A stretch of DNA of 64,000 bases. Origin: Maea johnstoni. Taxonomy: Eukaryota; Annelida; Polychaeta; Spionida; Magelonidae. The translations under genes were made by a program, and so were the position numbers. The notes under the pieces are model-generated. The model was given only the letters and a program-made list of their open reading frames with translations, made no database searches and was not told the DNA's origin. Shown here in pieces: positions 54,479-64,000 of this stretch; position 1 is the stretch's first letter, and each line of letters opens with the position of its first letter. Where the stretch lies: NCBI GenBank assembly GCA_963942565.1, contig OZ012697.1, positions 24,409,375 to 24,473,374 of the forward strand. The letters are read 5' to 3'.

Positions 54479-57400
54479 ATGGAATCCATTGTAAAAGTTG
54501 TGGTCAAGAGGGAGATTGTTGAGGAAGACTTCGGGAGTGGTGCCGTACAAATGGAAAACATGCAAGGACAATGTATGGACAAAGACAAAGGACCTACCGA
54601 GGAAACTTCCCTGGACGGTGTTCAACTGTGGTGGGTGAAAAATGAACCGTCGGAATCTGAGGACCCAGGGTTCAGGTATCATCAGGATTTCGACGTGCAC
54701 AAAGAGACAGTTGAAATGGATAACAATCACGTTTATAAATGGACAGTTCCTTCCTCAGAAACAGTCTCAATGAAAATAAGTGGTATAGTTACTGAGCAAG
54801 TAAAGGTTGCTGGAGGTACAGTTACCGAGCCAATGAAAGTTGATGGGGGTACAGTTACCGAGCCAATGAAAATGAAAAAAGCTGAAATGGCCTTAAAGTA
54901 TATGAATCTGAGAGAGAGCTTAAAGAACAACTGGTCCTTTCTTTACAACTGCACTAATGAAAATTGCATCGAGTACCTTAAGTTCTACCACGGTGAAGCA
55001 ACTGCAATCCAGCTCTCAGTGAAGATCCGATCAGATTTTACGCCCCTTATTCAGGTTCATGGCAAGCATATCAGCCCTGAACATGTCTTCTGGTCTGGAT
55101 TACCTGAGAAGTACACAACACCAGCAGACATAGTAAAACTTCTGACCAAACTTCATGGGTTTACAGTATGCATGGGCAATCCGGATAAAGAGTACCAGTC
55201 GCTGATCAAAAGTCATGTAGAATCGCGCCAGCCACCACAGGCATATGTGGAAGGAGATTTTGGGGCGGTCAAAGATGGGGTATCGTACACATCTTCTATT
55301 CGGTCAATCGCATGTGAATTGCTGACCAAGTACAATCGGTGCAGGAAGTGCATCTTGTATCGCAATACGCTTACGAAGGAGAAAACGCAAGAGACCAAGG
55401 ACAGACAAAATGCACCTTCTGATCTCTTGAGCTACAAAAAGTCGCACATTCAAATAAATTCCGAGGAGTTCACCGCCAAGTTAGAGCAGGCTCTGGAACA
55501 AGCAAAGACTCTCTCTGAAGAAAACGAACAGCTTCGGCAACAGATAACCAGGAAGGATGATGTTCTCAAAAAGTCTGGCAGCAGAACCATCGGTACAGCC
55601 TTTGTTACTGAAGGTGAATTAAACATGGGAACGTACTTGTCAACCAGTGAAAGTGGACATGTACCTCAGTTAAATGATTTCACTATCGTAATAGAAAGTA
55701 ATGACCAGGACACACCTGCACACAAAGAAGATGGGAGCAAGGATGGAACCACAACTATGGTTGTCCCCACAGAGATGTCCACAAATAAGGACTTTCAGGC
55801 AAAGATTGGATCACAGGGTGGAGGACCCCATGAGGGTCTCGTCCTCAAAGCAATGAACGGTGGAACGAAAATGAACAGTCTTCAGAGAGAGAATGATGCA
55901 GACTTAACAAACAACCATGTGCCTGAAAAAACTGGGATTAGAAACAACAAATCTGGTCTTTTAATCGAAGGTGATCCAGGAACCAGTGTTTACAATTTAA
56001 ATGAGGAGGCCATGCAAGGAAACAGCGACTTAAATATGGTTCACATGCAGGGGAAAGACCACTTGAATATAGTGCACATGCAGATTAGAGAACAATTTGA
56101 TAAAGTAGTGAAAGACCACTTAAATATGGTGCAAGATTGTGATGTCAATAAGAGAAACGAGTTGGACACAAAATTCAACACTCCTCTGATGTTACCGCAA
56201 AATCTTGACAACTCTTTAGCATCTCAGCTAGGAGTTCATCATAAGGATGAAAAGCCCATTCAGTCCAATGACACTGCTGAAATGATTGATGATCGTCATC
56301 CTGTGGCCGCTCCGAAGAATCCTCATCCAGACTTAGAATGTGGTCTTCCCTCTCTAGTGCTGCACTGTGAATCGCACCAGAGCGCGGACATGCATGATTG
56401 CAAGGAGTGTGGAAAAGCCTTTCCACAATTACAAGACCTGAAGAAGCATGCAAGATCTCATCACACAAGAAAAACTTTTAAATGCAGGCGTTGTAAAAAA
56501 ATATTCCCAAGTCTGTCCATTTTAGTGGCTCACATAAAAGTTCATACTGTTACAAAACATGTCAAATGTGACAAGTGTGGAAAGGCATTCTCAAATGCTT
56601 TTCAGTTACAATCACATGCTATAAGAGAGCACTGGGATGATCATCAATTCAAGTGTAATAAGTGTGACAAGGTATTCTCTCAGTATTCTGCTTTAGCAAA
56701 ACACAGGAAAGCCCACATAGTAGAGAAGCCCTTCAAGTGTTGCATTTGCAATAGGGCGTATGCTACAAACTATGTTCTGATGGCTCATGTAAAAACTCAT
56801 GCCAGTGAGAGACCATACAAATGTACACAATGCAGCAAGACATACTTCTCATCCTCATCTCTCAAAAGCCATATGAGAATTCATACAGGTGAAAGGCCCT
56901 ATAAATGTAAACCATGTGGCAAAGCTTATATCTCCTTTTCCTCCTTGCATGATCACATGATGGTTCACAGTGGTGAAAAGCCTTATGAATGTGAATATTG
57001 TGATAAATGCTTTCCTAAAAAGTCCACTTTAACAACCCATAGGAAAACTCATACAGGTGAAAAGCCCTACAAGTGTGATTGTTGTTTGAAGGCTTTTTCG
57101 AGAGCGACTAGCTTAAAAAAGCATATAGCAATTCACACAGGTGAAAAACCTTTCAAGTGTAAGCTGTGCAAGATGGCGTTTAATAGGTCTGATGGTTTGA
57201 CAAGTCACCAGATCGTTCATTCTAGTGTAAAACCCTATAAATGTGAACTATGTGGTAAGAGTTATGCGCAGTCTACAGATTTAGAAGCACATCTGATGGT
57301 TCATAAGGGGGAAAAACCAAAAAGCAAGTATGCAGAGTCCTTTAAGTGTGAAATATGTGAGAAGGAATATGCACGTGCAAGTTATTACAAGACACACATG

Positions 57401-57748
57401 AGGATCCATACTGGGGAAAGACCTTACCGATGCCAAGAATGTGGCAAGTCCTTCAATCAAAAGGGAACTTTAGATAAACACATGAAGACTCACTCTGGAG
57501 AGAAGCCTTTTCAATGTAATCTTTGCAAGAAGGCATTTAAACAAAATATTTGTCTAAAACGCCATGCAGTTACTCACAGCGGCGAGAAGCCCCACACGTG
57601 TGAGCAATGTGGCCTTGGTTTTAGTCTTAAATGGAATCTCGTGAGACACCAGCGTACTCACACTGGTGAGAAACCATTTCAGTGTGAGCAGTGCGGGAAA
57701 GCATTTGCTCAATCTACTCACCTTATTGCTCATACTAAGACTCACTAG
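54479..57748 (+). CDS. ZNF-D: 16-finger C2H2 protein with unassigned conserved N-terminal domain
   Basis: 1089 aa, closest to ZNF-C. The start ATGGAATCCATTG is shared, but an internal deletion joins residue 6 directly to VVVKREI, skipping the segment seen in ZNF-C (MHRTHDK...LDSE). Layout: VKREI and VKNEP SUMO motifs; three 11-residue TVTEPMKV repeats (~100-132); the conserved family domain (~136-298); coiled coil (~324-360); linker with two DLNMVHMQ-type repeats; 16 fingers (~639-1088). The stop TAG replaces AAG of the other genes right after the last finger, so the KSRSNN...TKAD tail is not translated although its codons remain in frame up to the family's usual TAG (57787-57789). The frame is otherwise open. 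It is likely functional as a DNA-binding protein. A hAT-like insertion sits in its 3' UTR. Confidence 0.95.
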   Translation: MESIVKVVVKREIVEEDFGSGAVQMENMQGQCMDKDKGPTEETSLDGVQLWWVKNEPSESEDPGFRYHQDFDVHKETVEMDNNHVYKWTVPSSETVSMKISGIVTEQVKVAGGTVTEPMKVDGGTVTEPMKMKKAEMALKYMNLRESLKNNWSFLYNCTNENCIEYLKFYHGEATAIQLSVKIRSDFTPLIQVHGKHISPEHVFWSGLPEKYTTPADIVKLLTKLHGFTVCMGNPDKEYQSLIKSHVESRQPPQAYVEGDFGAVKDGVSYTSSIRSIACELLTKYNRCRKCILYRNTLTKEKTQETKDRQNAPSDLLSYKKSHIQINSEEFTAKLEQALEQAKTLSEENEQLRQQITRKDDVLKKSGSRTIGTAFVTEGELNMGTYLSTSESGHVPQLNDFTIVIESNDQDTPAHKEDGSKDGTTTMVVPTEMSTNKDFQAKIGSQGGGPHEGLVLKAMNGGTKMNSLQRENDADLTNNHVPEKTGIRNNKSGLLIEGDPGTSVYNLNEEAMQGNSDLNMVHMQGKDHLNIVHMQIREQFDKVVKDHLNMVQDCDVNKRNELDTKFNTPLMLPQNLDNSLASQLGVHHKDEKPIQSNDTAEMIDDRHPVAAPKNPHPDLECGLPSLVLHCESHQSADMHDCKECGKAFPQLQDLKKHARSHHTRKTFKCRRCKKIFPSLSILVAHIKVHTVTKHVKCDKCGKAFSNAFQLQSHAIREHWDDHQFKCNKCDKVFSQYSALAKHRKAHIVEKPFKCCICNRAYATNYVLMAHVKTHASERPYKCTQCSKTYFSSSSLKSHMRIHTGERPYKCKPCGKAYISFSSLHDHMMVHSGEKPYECEYCDKCFPKKSTLTTHRKTHTGEKPYKCDCCLKAFSRATSLKKHIAIHTGEKPFKCKLCKMAFNRSDGLTSHQIVHSSVKPYKCELCGKSYAQSTDLEAHLMVHKGEKPKSKYAESFKCEICEKEYARASYYKTHMRIHTGERPYRCQECGKSFNQKGTLDKHMKTHSGEKPFQCNLCKKAFKQNICLKRHAVTHSGEKPHTCEQCGLGFSLKWNLVRHQRTHTGEKPFQCEQCGKAFAQSTHLIAHTKTH

Positions 57749-57956
57749 TCAAGGTCCAACAATGCTGGTAGCCGGACCAAGGCAGACTAGTATGTACGAT
57801 TATTGAAGGGTCATGATATTGACACTTGTCCTACCAGCCTTGTATTGTTTTAACCAATTTATGCTCACAGCGGCCAAAGTCTGTCTGCCAATTTTGATGA
57901 AATCTTTTAGGCAAGAGCACAATTGGGAAAAAAACTTTGAAGAGGAAATAGTGATC
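57749..57956 (+). other. ZNF-D 3' UTR
   Basis: Includes the untranslated remains of the family tail, then CTCACAGCGGCCAAAGTCTG. It is cut by the element at 57957. Confidence 0.65.
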
Positions 57957-58325
57957 CAGGGCTCAACGGTCCCCAGAAGGAGCAGGTAGGCTGGCGGGGC
58001 TACCTAAACCCAAGATCAGGTAGTCCCGCCAGCATTTTAGGTAGCCCCGCCATTTTTTCCAAAAAGGCAAAATAGTTCTTTTTCCCCCTTTTCATGTTAG
58101 TAATGGTACTTATGCTTTTTTCTTCTATTTTGTAGGTTGCATGATTAAGGGATGCTATATTTTTCTTTTTTTCTGCTACCATTTTATAGCATTTTAGTGA
58201 GGAACTTCCACAGGATTCAGGTAGTCCAGCGGGACTACCTGAATCCAACTTTAGGTAGCCCGACAGGGCTTTTTTTGGATTTCAGATCTCCAAGGAGATG
58301 GGACTATGCTATTTGTTGAGCCCTG
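57957..58325. mobile_element. hAT-like MITE in the ZNF-D 3' UTR
   Basis: CAGGGCTCAACGG start, TTTGTTGAGCCCTG end; TGATC duplicated at 57952-57956 and 58326-58330. ZNF-C's 3' UTR (near 47156) has the uninterrupted TTGATCATTAGTAACATTCC. Inner GGTAGTCCCGCC and GGCGGGGCTACC motifs form hairpins. Confidence 0.87.
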
Positions 58326-58639
58326 TGATCATTTGTAACATTCCCAATAAATCTCCTTCAAATATTTCATTAACTCATTCTTAATTCTTAAATGTTATCA
58401 AAAGTGGCCAACTGACAACTTCCCAAGTAACTCTAAGCATGAATGGGTTAAACAGCCGATTCAGTTAGTAAATTGACAACCCTTGTTAACATGATCTTAG
58501 CCGGGACCTGTCCAGCCTGTCTATTTGGACAGGCAATTTCCAATAAACAACTTATTACCATGTTTTTCATAGCAAAGCATCTAAGACATGGCTGATTTGT
58601 AAATTAGGCTTTTTAGGCCTAAAAGCTGTTAGGTGTGCT
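58326..58639 (+). other. ZNF-D 3' flank continued
   Basis: TGTAACATTCCCAATAAATCTCC to GACCTGTCCAGCCTGTC matches the ZNF-C flank (47165-47360). Confidence 0.6.
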
Positions 58640-58998
58640 ATCTCTTAAGCACTACTGGTGACAAAGCTGGTACTTAGAAGATGCCAAAAACAGAGTGCAT
58701 CATGGGATACATGGACACCCCTATATGGCCTGTTACTTGGTCACTTCTGTCTTAATTGAAAGGTGACATGTACAGGTGAACTTGGATATGACAGACTCAA
58801 TGGGACCAGGAAGATTGGTTTGTCATATGCAAAATTTGTCGTATACATATGATGAATACTTGATATGCATCGGACTGGGACCAAGTATATCGTCCGTCAT
58901 ATGCAAAAATCCATCGTACAGTCGTCCGTCATATCCAAGTTCACCGGTATAAGCTCATTTTGAAGGTTAACCTAAATAATTCTGATGGTGCATTTACC
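58640..58998 (+). repeat. R6 dispersed repeat, interrupted copy
   Basis: Same as 12521-12755 but split by the element at 58773-58947. Confidence 0.75.
58773..58947. mobile_element. 175-bp MITE with 24-bp ends and TA target
   Basis: CAGGTGAACTTGGATATGAC start, GTCATATCCAAGTTCACCGG end. TA on both sides; the empty site GACATGTATAAGCTC is in R6 at 12700. The GGATATGAC-type ends recall Tc1/mariner-pogo movers. Confidence 0.87.
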
Positions 58999-60190
58999 CT
59001 TTAATAGCCTATTGTGTCAAAAAAGGCAATTTTCACTTCAGCTTTGTCCTAGAAGATGGTTTGTTATGAAAATATCTAGTTATTACCCCCCAGAAGTGGA
59101 AAATTCTTTATAGAAAATTTAGCGTGTACAAAAAGGAGGTTTTCAGGAAACTAGGAAACTGCCTGTCCAAAAGACAGGTGTGTGTGATGTCAAAGGAAGT
59201 GACCATTTCTGCCCCGGCAGGAGCCTAGAGGTTGCTTCAATTTGGCTTGTTCAAATGTAAGTATCTCCAGTATTCTAGAATGATTACAGCAGCAAATGAG
59301 GGTTCCTTTTACAGCAAAGTTTAAACAAGGTTCTTCGATAAGGGTCGAAAATCATTTTTAGGGTTCCCTTTCCCTTTAATCCTTCCAATGTCACATACAC
59401 ATAGACGTTTGTCGCAACACTAACATAGAGAACCATGCACACACATATGCATGAGAGATGATCTAATTCATCTAAAGAAGGGACTGGCTCACCATGCCAT
59501 AAGACCCCTACAAAGCTTGACAATTATGTAATTGGCTACCCGAATGTTGTGCTTGATTCGAGGTCTGATTTGATGTGTCACATGACTTTGATGGACCGAA
59601 ATTTTATGAGATTGTCGAACATAAACAACCTGGTACTTTATTTTGTGCAATAATTTCCATTTCAGCTTAGCATAAGCAATTTATGGGCAAAATTAAATTT
59701 TGGTCTCACAAGGGTTGAGACTTCCATAACAGGGTCCAACGATACTGGCAGCCTGATCATTTCAGAATATAGAAAATATCCCTGCCAAGCTAGTGAAATG
59801 TTAGATACTGTGGACCTGTCAGACCTATATAATGTACAAAATAAATGAAGATTTTCCCACATTTCATTTCAATGGTTATTTGTTTATTTAGCATTTTGTA
59901 ATCAACGCATTTGTGCCTGCAGTGCCTAAAACCATTCTACTATCTCTGGGATATGTCTTCTATCATGTGCAATTTTCTGAAATATCTGAAGAAATGTTAA
60001 TCTAAAATACCATCTTTCAAAAGTTATTTTCAGATGTATTGTAGATTCAGATAATGTTTGACACAGAGAACTGTAGGCTTAAAAAGGTTGATATGATTGG
60101 CTAGTAGAGTCGGGTCTTAGTCAGGATTTTAAAACTGTCACCAAAAAATTTCTGCCCGTCCAAATTTAGTCACTCATCTACTTCAAATCC
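58995..60190 (+). pseudogene. Ghost ZNF unit: 5' and 3' flanks joined, gene absent
   Basis: 59005-59190 matches the ZNF-A upstream flank (5225-5390). 59390-59713 matches the intron flank of B, C and D up to CTCACAAGGGTT. From about 59730 (CATAACAGGGTCCAAC, ACTGGCAGCCTGATCATTT) the sequence matches the 3' flanks after ZNF-B and ZNF-C. Acceptor, leader and coding region are missing. The likely cause is deletion of one array member. Confidence 0.72.
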
Positions 60191-60590
60191 TTATATATAC
60201 TCAGATTACAGCCATAAACATGTATTTACTTATTATATAGAATATGATATAAGCTGTACTGAAGGGGAAAAAAATTGTAAGGTTGAATGTCAAGAAATTA
60301 TTCAAAAGATCTCTGCGTGTCCTAAGGGGTGAATTTGAGGGTTTGTGTGTCCAAATTACGGTCAGATGCCCTGCTAGCTGAAACTATGGTAACTACCCTT
60401 GCCAGGCTAGACAATTCTAGTTCACTGTCAGGTACTGCACAATAGGCAGCCTGTAATTGACATTTAGTTTCCCTGATCCATGAAGAGGAAAAATAGAGCC
60501 CAAATAAATGAAATGAAAGAAAGAAAAACTTATAATTTGAATTTTTATTGAAGTAATACCTGCGCTGCAATTATACAACAGACAAAAATA
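60191..60590. other. Gene-free stretch
   Basis: AT-rich, no recognised gene or repeat. Confidence 0.4.
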
Positions 60591-62017
60591 CTATCTCATA
60601 TCTTTTGTAGATCCATTTTCCATTGTCTAACAGCTAGTCTTTTATCTGACCCCCTCACTTTTTGATGAGTATTTTTGCTATCAAAGCAAACTGACAGGAG
60701 ACCATGCAACATTGTCTTAGAAGCCATCTTTTATACACCCAAACCCTAAAAAAAAACATGTCAGGACACCCAAATTTTATTGTGAGTAATTTCTACAAAA
60801 ATGTGAATTTCAAGCATATAATTTCATTTTTCCCCCTCAATATAATTTCAATGAAATTGTATAAGGATATTATGCCTTACTACATTAAGTAAGTGCATGT
60901 TTATGTTTGTAATCTGAGTATATACTGTGGTCTACCTTGTGGTCTATAAGAGGCCCAAAAGTTTTACAATTGCCAATTTTGGGCACCCAGTTTCAAAATC
61001 CTGGCTAAGACCCTGCCATGCCAGCAAGGTAAATATATTTATTTTCTATTTTTCTACTTGTGCTCTGTAAAAGGTAAAAGGTAAAACAAAAGGATTTTGA
61101 TATTATTTTTATTTACCTCCCTTCTGACCCAGCGAATGGGTATGAAGAAGATCCAGCAAACTTGTAGAATTGATTATTGGTCACCTTATGATTATGAAAC
61201 CTGGCATGGTGGAAAAAAGAGAGGTTATTAATCAATAAATTTGTTCATTTGTGATCTATTCATTTCTTACCAGTGACAGTATTTCTTGCAGTTGGTATGG
61301 AAATGGACAAAAAGCAACGTTTCTATTGTAAACAGAAATATGATACAATATGTTCAATTATTGTTGTTGCCTAAAATAGGAAATATCTATCATTTTTGAC
61401 AAATCAGTGTTATAGATTTATTGAAAAAGTTCTGTTGCAGTGCTAAAAACAGTTTGCTAAGCCTTGGTGGTCAAACGGTCCATCAAAATGAATATCTTAG
61501 TGGTCCACCAGAAAAGTAAGCAGTCCATATCACTTTGATAACCAAAGTGGTAGCCAACATCCATTTCATAACTGAACATTCATGGTTAATTGTGCTAGAT
61601 TAATGAATTGTGACAGTTATAATCCAATGTAGAAGAAATGTGAAATTGGATTTGATGCGTACTAGATTAATGTGGTCAGAATATTTAGTAGACTTTCTGG
61701 GCAAGTAAACATAGACTTTTACTAGCCCATTCAATTTTTTGGTAGAAATGGACCGGTGGGCTACTGTCTATTTTCACCACTGCTGTTGTACTGTCGTTGT
61801 TATTATGAAAATTATGGATAATAAAATCTGAAGATGTGTTCATACCCAAGTGTTTTACTTCTATGTGACTCCAACCCTCCCCCCTGTATTTTTAATAGTG
61901 TTTCTTTACTGAAAGATTTAATGAGGCACTTTTATTTTGATCAAATCAGAAAGTTCTGTATAGAGTTCTTAAGTTGAGTTATATTGTTACCCTAAAGCTG
62001 GAGACTCTGCCCACTAC
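60591..62017 (+). repeat. Older third copy of the 1.97-kb duplicated block
   Basis: TTTTATCTGACCCCCTCACTTT, ATTTACCTCCCTTCTGACCCAGC, GATACAATAKGTTCAA and GATGGATAATAAAA-type stretches match 49070-49720 and 51010-51680. It is clearly more diverged. It is the 3' flank of the ghost unit and lacks the hAT-like element. Confidence 0.8.
61438..61782. mobile_element. hAT-like MITE, 345 bp
   Basis: CAGTGCTAAAAAC start, TTTTCACCACTG end. CTGTTG repeated at 61432-61437 and 61783-61788. Both younger block copies (near 49602 and 51574) read TTCTGTTGTACTTTATTG without it. Confidence 0.78.
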
Positions 62018-62100
62018 CTTAGATGAAGAAAAGAATGGATATGTAGCGAGAGACCAATTACTATATGAGCTATAATGAAGGGTTGGACTCATGCCTTTTA
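62018..62100 (-). mobile_element. R1 family end fragment
   Basis: CTTAGATGAAGAAAAGAATGG to GGACTCATGCC only; inserted where the third block copy breaks off. Confidence 0.65.
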
Positions 62101-62304
62101 AGTTCAAAATTTTTGTATGAAGACCCACAGAAAATGGCTGTATGTGGTCTAATTTAAAAGAGGTCTTTGAGATTTGTTTTGGTTAATTTTTGTCGGATTT
62201 CTCCACTGATATTTGTGGCATTATCACCATGTTTATTGTGTTTTTTTAATTTCAAATATTTTCAAAAAATATTTATTGTTGGCAAATAAAATACTTCCTT
62301 TCCA

Positions 62305-62577
62305 CTTAGATGAAGAAAAGAATTACTATATGAGCTATAGTGAAGGGCTGGACTCATGCCAGAGGAAACTGATCCGGCATCAGCATGGGGTCACGAGGGA
62401 ACAAGGACCAATCAATTAGGCACTGGTATCATTTACATTACAGAGAAACCTGATCGCCAGCATCAACTGAGTATGCGCAGTGCACAAATTGTGTGCTATT
62501 TGTTGACACTGGTTGAGGCTAGCCTGTTCAGGGTGACCGGCTGGTTTCATATCCACTTGTTTCTATTTATCTAGGCC
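62305..62577 (-). mobile_element. R1 family MITE
   Basis: Full-length reverse copy from CTTAGATGAAGAAAAGAA to ACTTGTTTCTATTTATCTAGG. 200 bp of unrelated AT-rich DNA separates it from the fragment at 62018. Confidence 0.72.
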
Positions 62578-62778
62578 ACTACCCAGAAAGTCTAAATTCA
62601 AGTGGTGATATTTTTGATTGAGGATGTAATATTTTGGTGGGACACGGAAATATTCTTCTAACCAGTAAATGCTCTTATTGAGAAGTCGCAGTACCTTGAA
62701 CTGCAAAAGCTTGCAAAATAATTAATTAGCGCATAAACGTCAAGTAGATTAGTAGATTAGCTATGACCAGCAGAATAT

Positions 62779-63000
62779 TCACCGTAGATCTATGAAAGAG
62801 TTCGTTATTCACCTACTTGCAAAATGCAAAGCTTCCGAGTTGTTGGTGAAGGGTTACTGATAACGTTGACCTCCCATTGTTCCAAACAGGAAGGGAGTGA
62901 GCGGTGAAAAAAGAAATTAACAGAGCCCACATCTGCCAATATTGAGAATTGTAGTAAGTATACCGGCTACAACTTGTCAAGTGAAGCAAACTATCAGTTT
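62779..63000 (+). repeat. R2 dispersed repeat
   Basis: CACCGTAGATCTATGAAAGAG ... ATTGAGAATTGTAGTAAGTA; an R1 copy starts 60 bp later. Confidence 0.7.
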
Positions 63001-63060
63001 CATTTTAAACTTGTTAACTAAGATTTCACTCCGACTCCTGCCCATTGTGATGAGTGCGAC

Positions 63061-63345
63061 CTTAGATAAACAAAATAAGTGGATATGAAACCAGCCGGTC
63101 AACCTAAACAGCCTAGCCTCAACGAATAGCCCAAAAGTTGTGCTCTGCGCATGCGGGTGCACAGGTTTCTCTGTAATAATGTAAATGATATGGACCAATG
63201 ATACAAGAGCCCTGATTGGTCCTTAATTATTCCCTCGTGACCTCACACCTGATGCCAGATCAGAGACCCTGGCATGTCCAGCCCTTCACTATAGCGTATA
63301 TTGTAATTGGTCTCTCGCTACATATGCATTCTTTTCTTCATCTAT
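63061..63345 (+). mobile_element. R1 family MITE
   Basis: CTTAGATAAACAAAATAAGTGG to TTCTTTTCTTCATCTATT; more diverged than other copies. Confidence 0.7.
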
Positions 63346-63533
63346 TAACCTCTTAACATGGTGTATCTTCAGGTTCTTGAGGGAAAAAATTATCAGGTAG
63401 AGAATATCATAGCCAACCGTCCTTAGAAAACCCCTATTCTATTTCCAATGTAAAAAAAATTGAGCAGTAAGGAATCTTTATTACTTCTTAATAGCACAAG
63501 TAAAATTTTAGATGAATATACACATGGACATTC

Positions 63534-64000
63534 GGCTGTTATAGTCTGTCTGACTCGAGTTTGGCCACTGCTTTTTCCATTTTTTTGTAACAAAACGTTC
63601 CAGTTTTCCATCCAAACTTGGCAAATATCTTAGGAGCACTACTACATGTATGTATAAACATACTTTTTGTCTCAACTCCGCAAAATGTTGATTTTACTCA
63701 TAAGGTCCCATTGTAAAATGTGCCCATTGCCAACAATACGATCTTGCGTGTTTGTATTGGTCGCAACAGACAAACACGCAAGAGTTTATTGTCGGCAATG
63801 TGCACATATAACAACAGGAACTAATGAGCAATATTATCAACATTTTGCGCAGTTGAGACAAAACGTATGTTTGTACATACACGTAGAAGTGTTTCAAAGA
63901 GGTTTGCCAAGTTTGGATGGCAAACTCGAGCGTTTTGTCACAAAAAAGTTGAAAAAGCGGTTGCCAAACTCGAGTCAGACAGACTATAGTTGCAGCCAGA
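63534..64000. repeat. Large palindromic element at the window end
   Basis: The left arm 63534-63712 (TATAGTCTGTCTGACTCGAG...TTTTGTCTCAACTCCGCAAA) is mirrored by 63815-63997 (TTTTGCGCAGTTGAGACAAA...CTCGAGTCAGACAGACTATA). The centre around ATCTTGCGTGTTTGTATTG is itself a hairpin. Its right half is also at 38264-38525. It may continue past the window. Confidence 0.85.

Overview
The window looks like metazoan genomic DNA. It is AT-rich and mostly intergenic, packed with small inverted-repeat transposons, LINE and SINE pieces and microsatellites, and its genes sit behind spliced leader exons. The repeat styles and a DIRS-order tyrosine-recombinase retroelement suggest a marine invertebrate, perhaps a deuterostome (echinoderm, hemichordate or cephalochordate). 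No single-copy marker fixes the species, so that is inference.

The host genes form one tandem family of C2H2 zinc-finger (ZNF) proteins, all on the + strand: ZNF-A (6819-10430, 1203 aa, 16 fingers), ZNF-B (26302-29135, a decayed copy), ZNF-C (42394-46998, 1534 aa, 28 fingers) and ZNF-D (54479-57748, 1089 aa, 16 fingers). Each has its whole coding region in one terminal exon behind a conserved 3' splice acceptor. The shared architecture is an acidic N-terminus with SUMO-consensus motifs, a short variable repeat block, a strongly conserved ~165-residue domain I cannot assign to a named family, a coiled coil, a linker and a long finger array. It parallels vertebrate KRAB-ZNF and insect ZAD-ZNF clusters but has neither KRAB, ZAD, BTB nor SCAN.

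The array has a visible birth-and-death history. A and B share a 3' flank with the same LINE; C and D share a coding repeat and another flank. ZNF-C grew by an in-frame 627-bp duplication of seven fingers. An orphan copy of the family's 3' UTR lies at 12785-13010. At 58995-60190 the 5' flank of a unit is joined to the 3' flank of a unit with the gene missing. At least six units therefore once existed. Differences between copies of a finger gather at the predicted DNA-contact positions.

Layout: 1-1204, 3' end of a DIRS/Ngaro-like element; 1.8-6 kb, nested small transposons; 6.6-12.3 kb, ZNF-A and flank with LINE; 12.5-25 kb, gene-free repeat land including a foldback array at 16.4-17.0 kb; 25-33 kb, ZNF-B and flank; 33-41 kb, DNA transposons of 1.5 and 1.9 kb; 41-48 kb, ZNF-C; 48.25-52.16 kb, a 1.97-kb tandem duplication with an older third copy at 60.6-62.0 kb; 53.8-58.6 kb, ZNF-D; 58.6-64 kb, the ghost unit and more repeats. 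Several insertions are proved by an empty site in a paralogous copy inside this same window.
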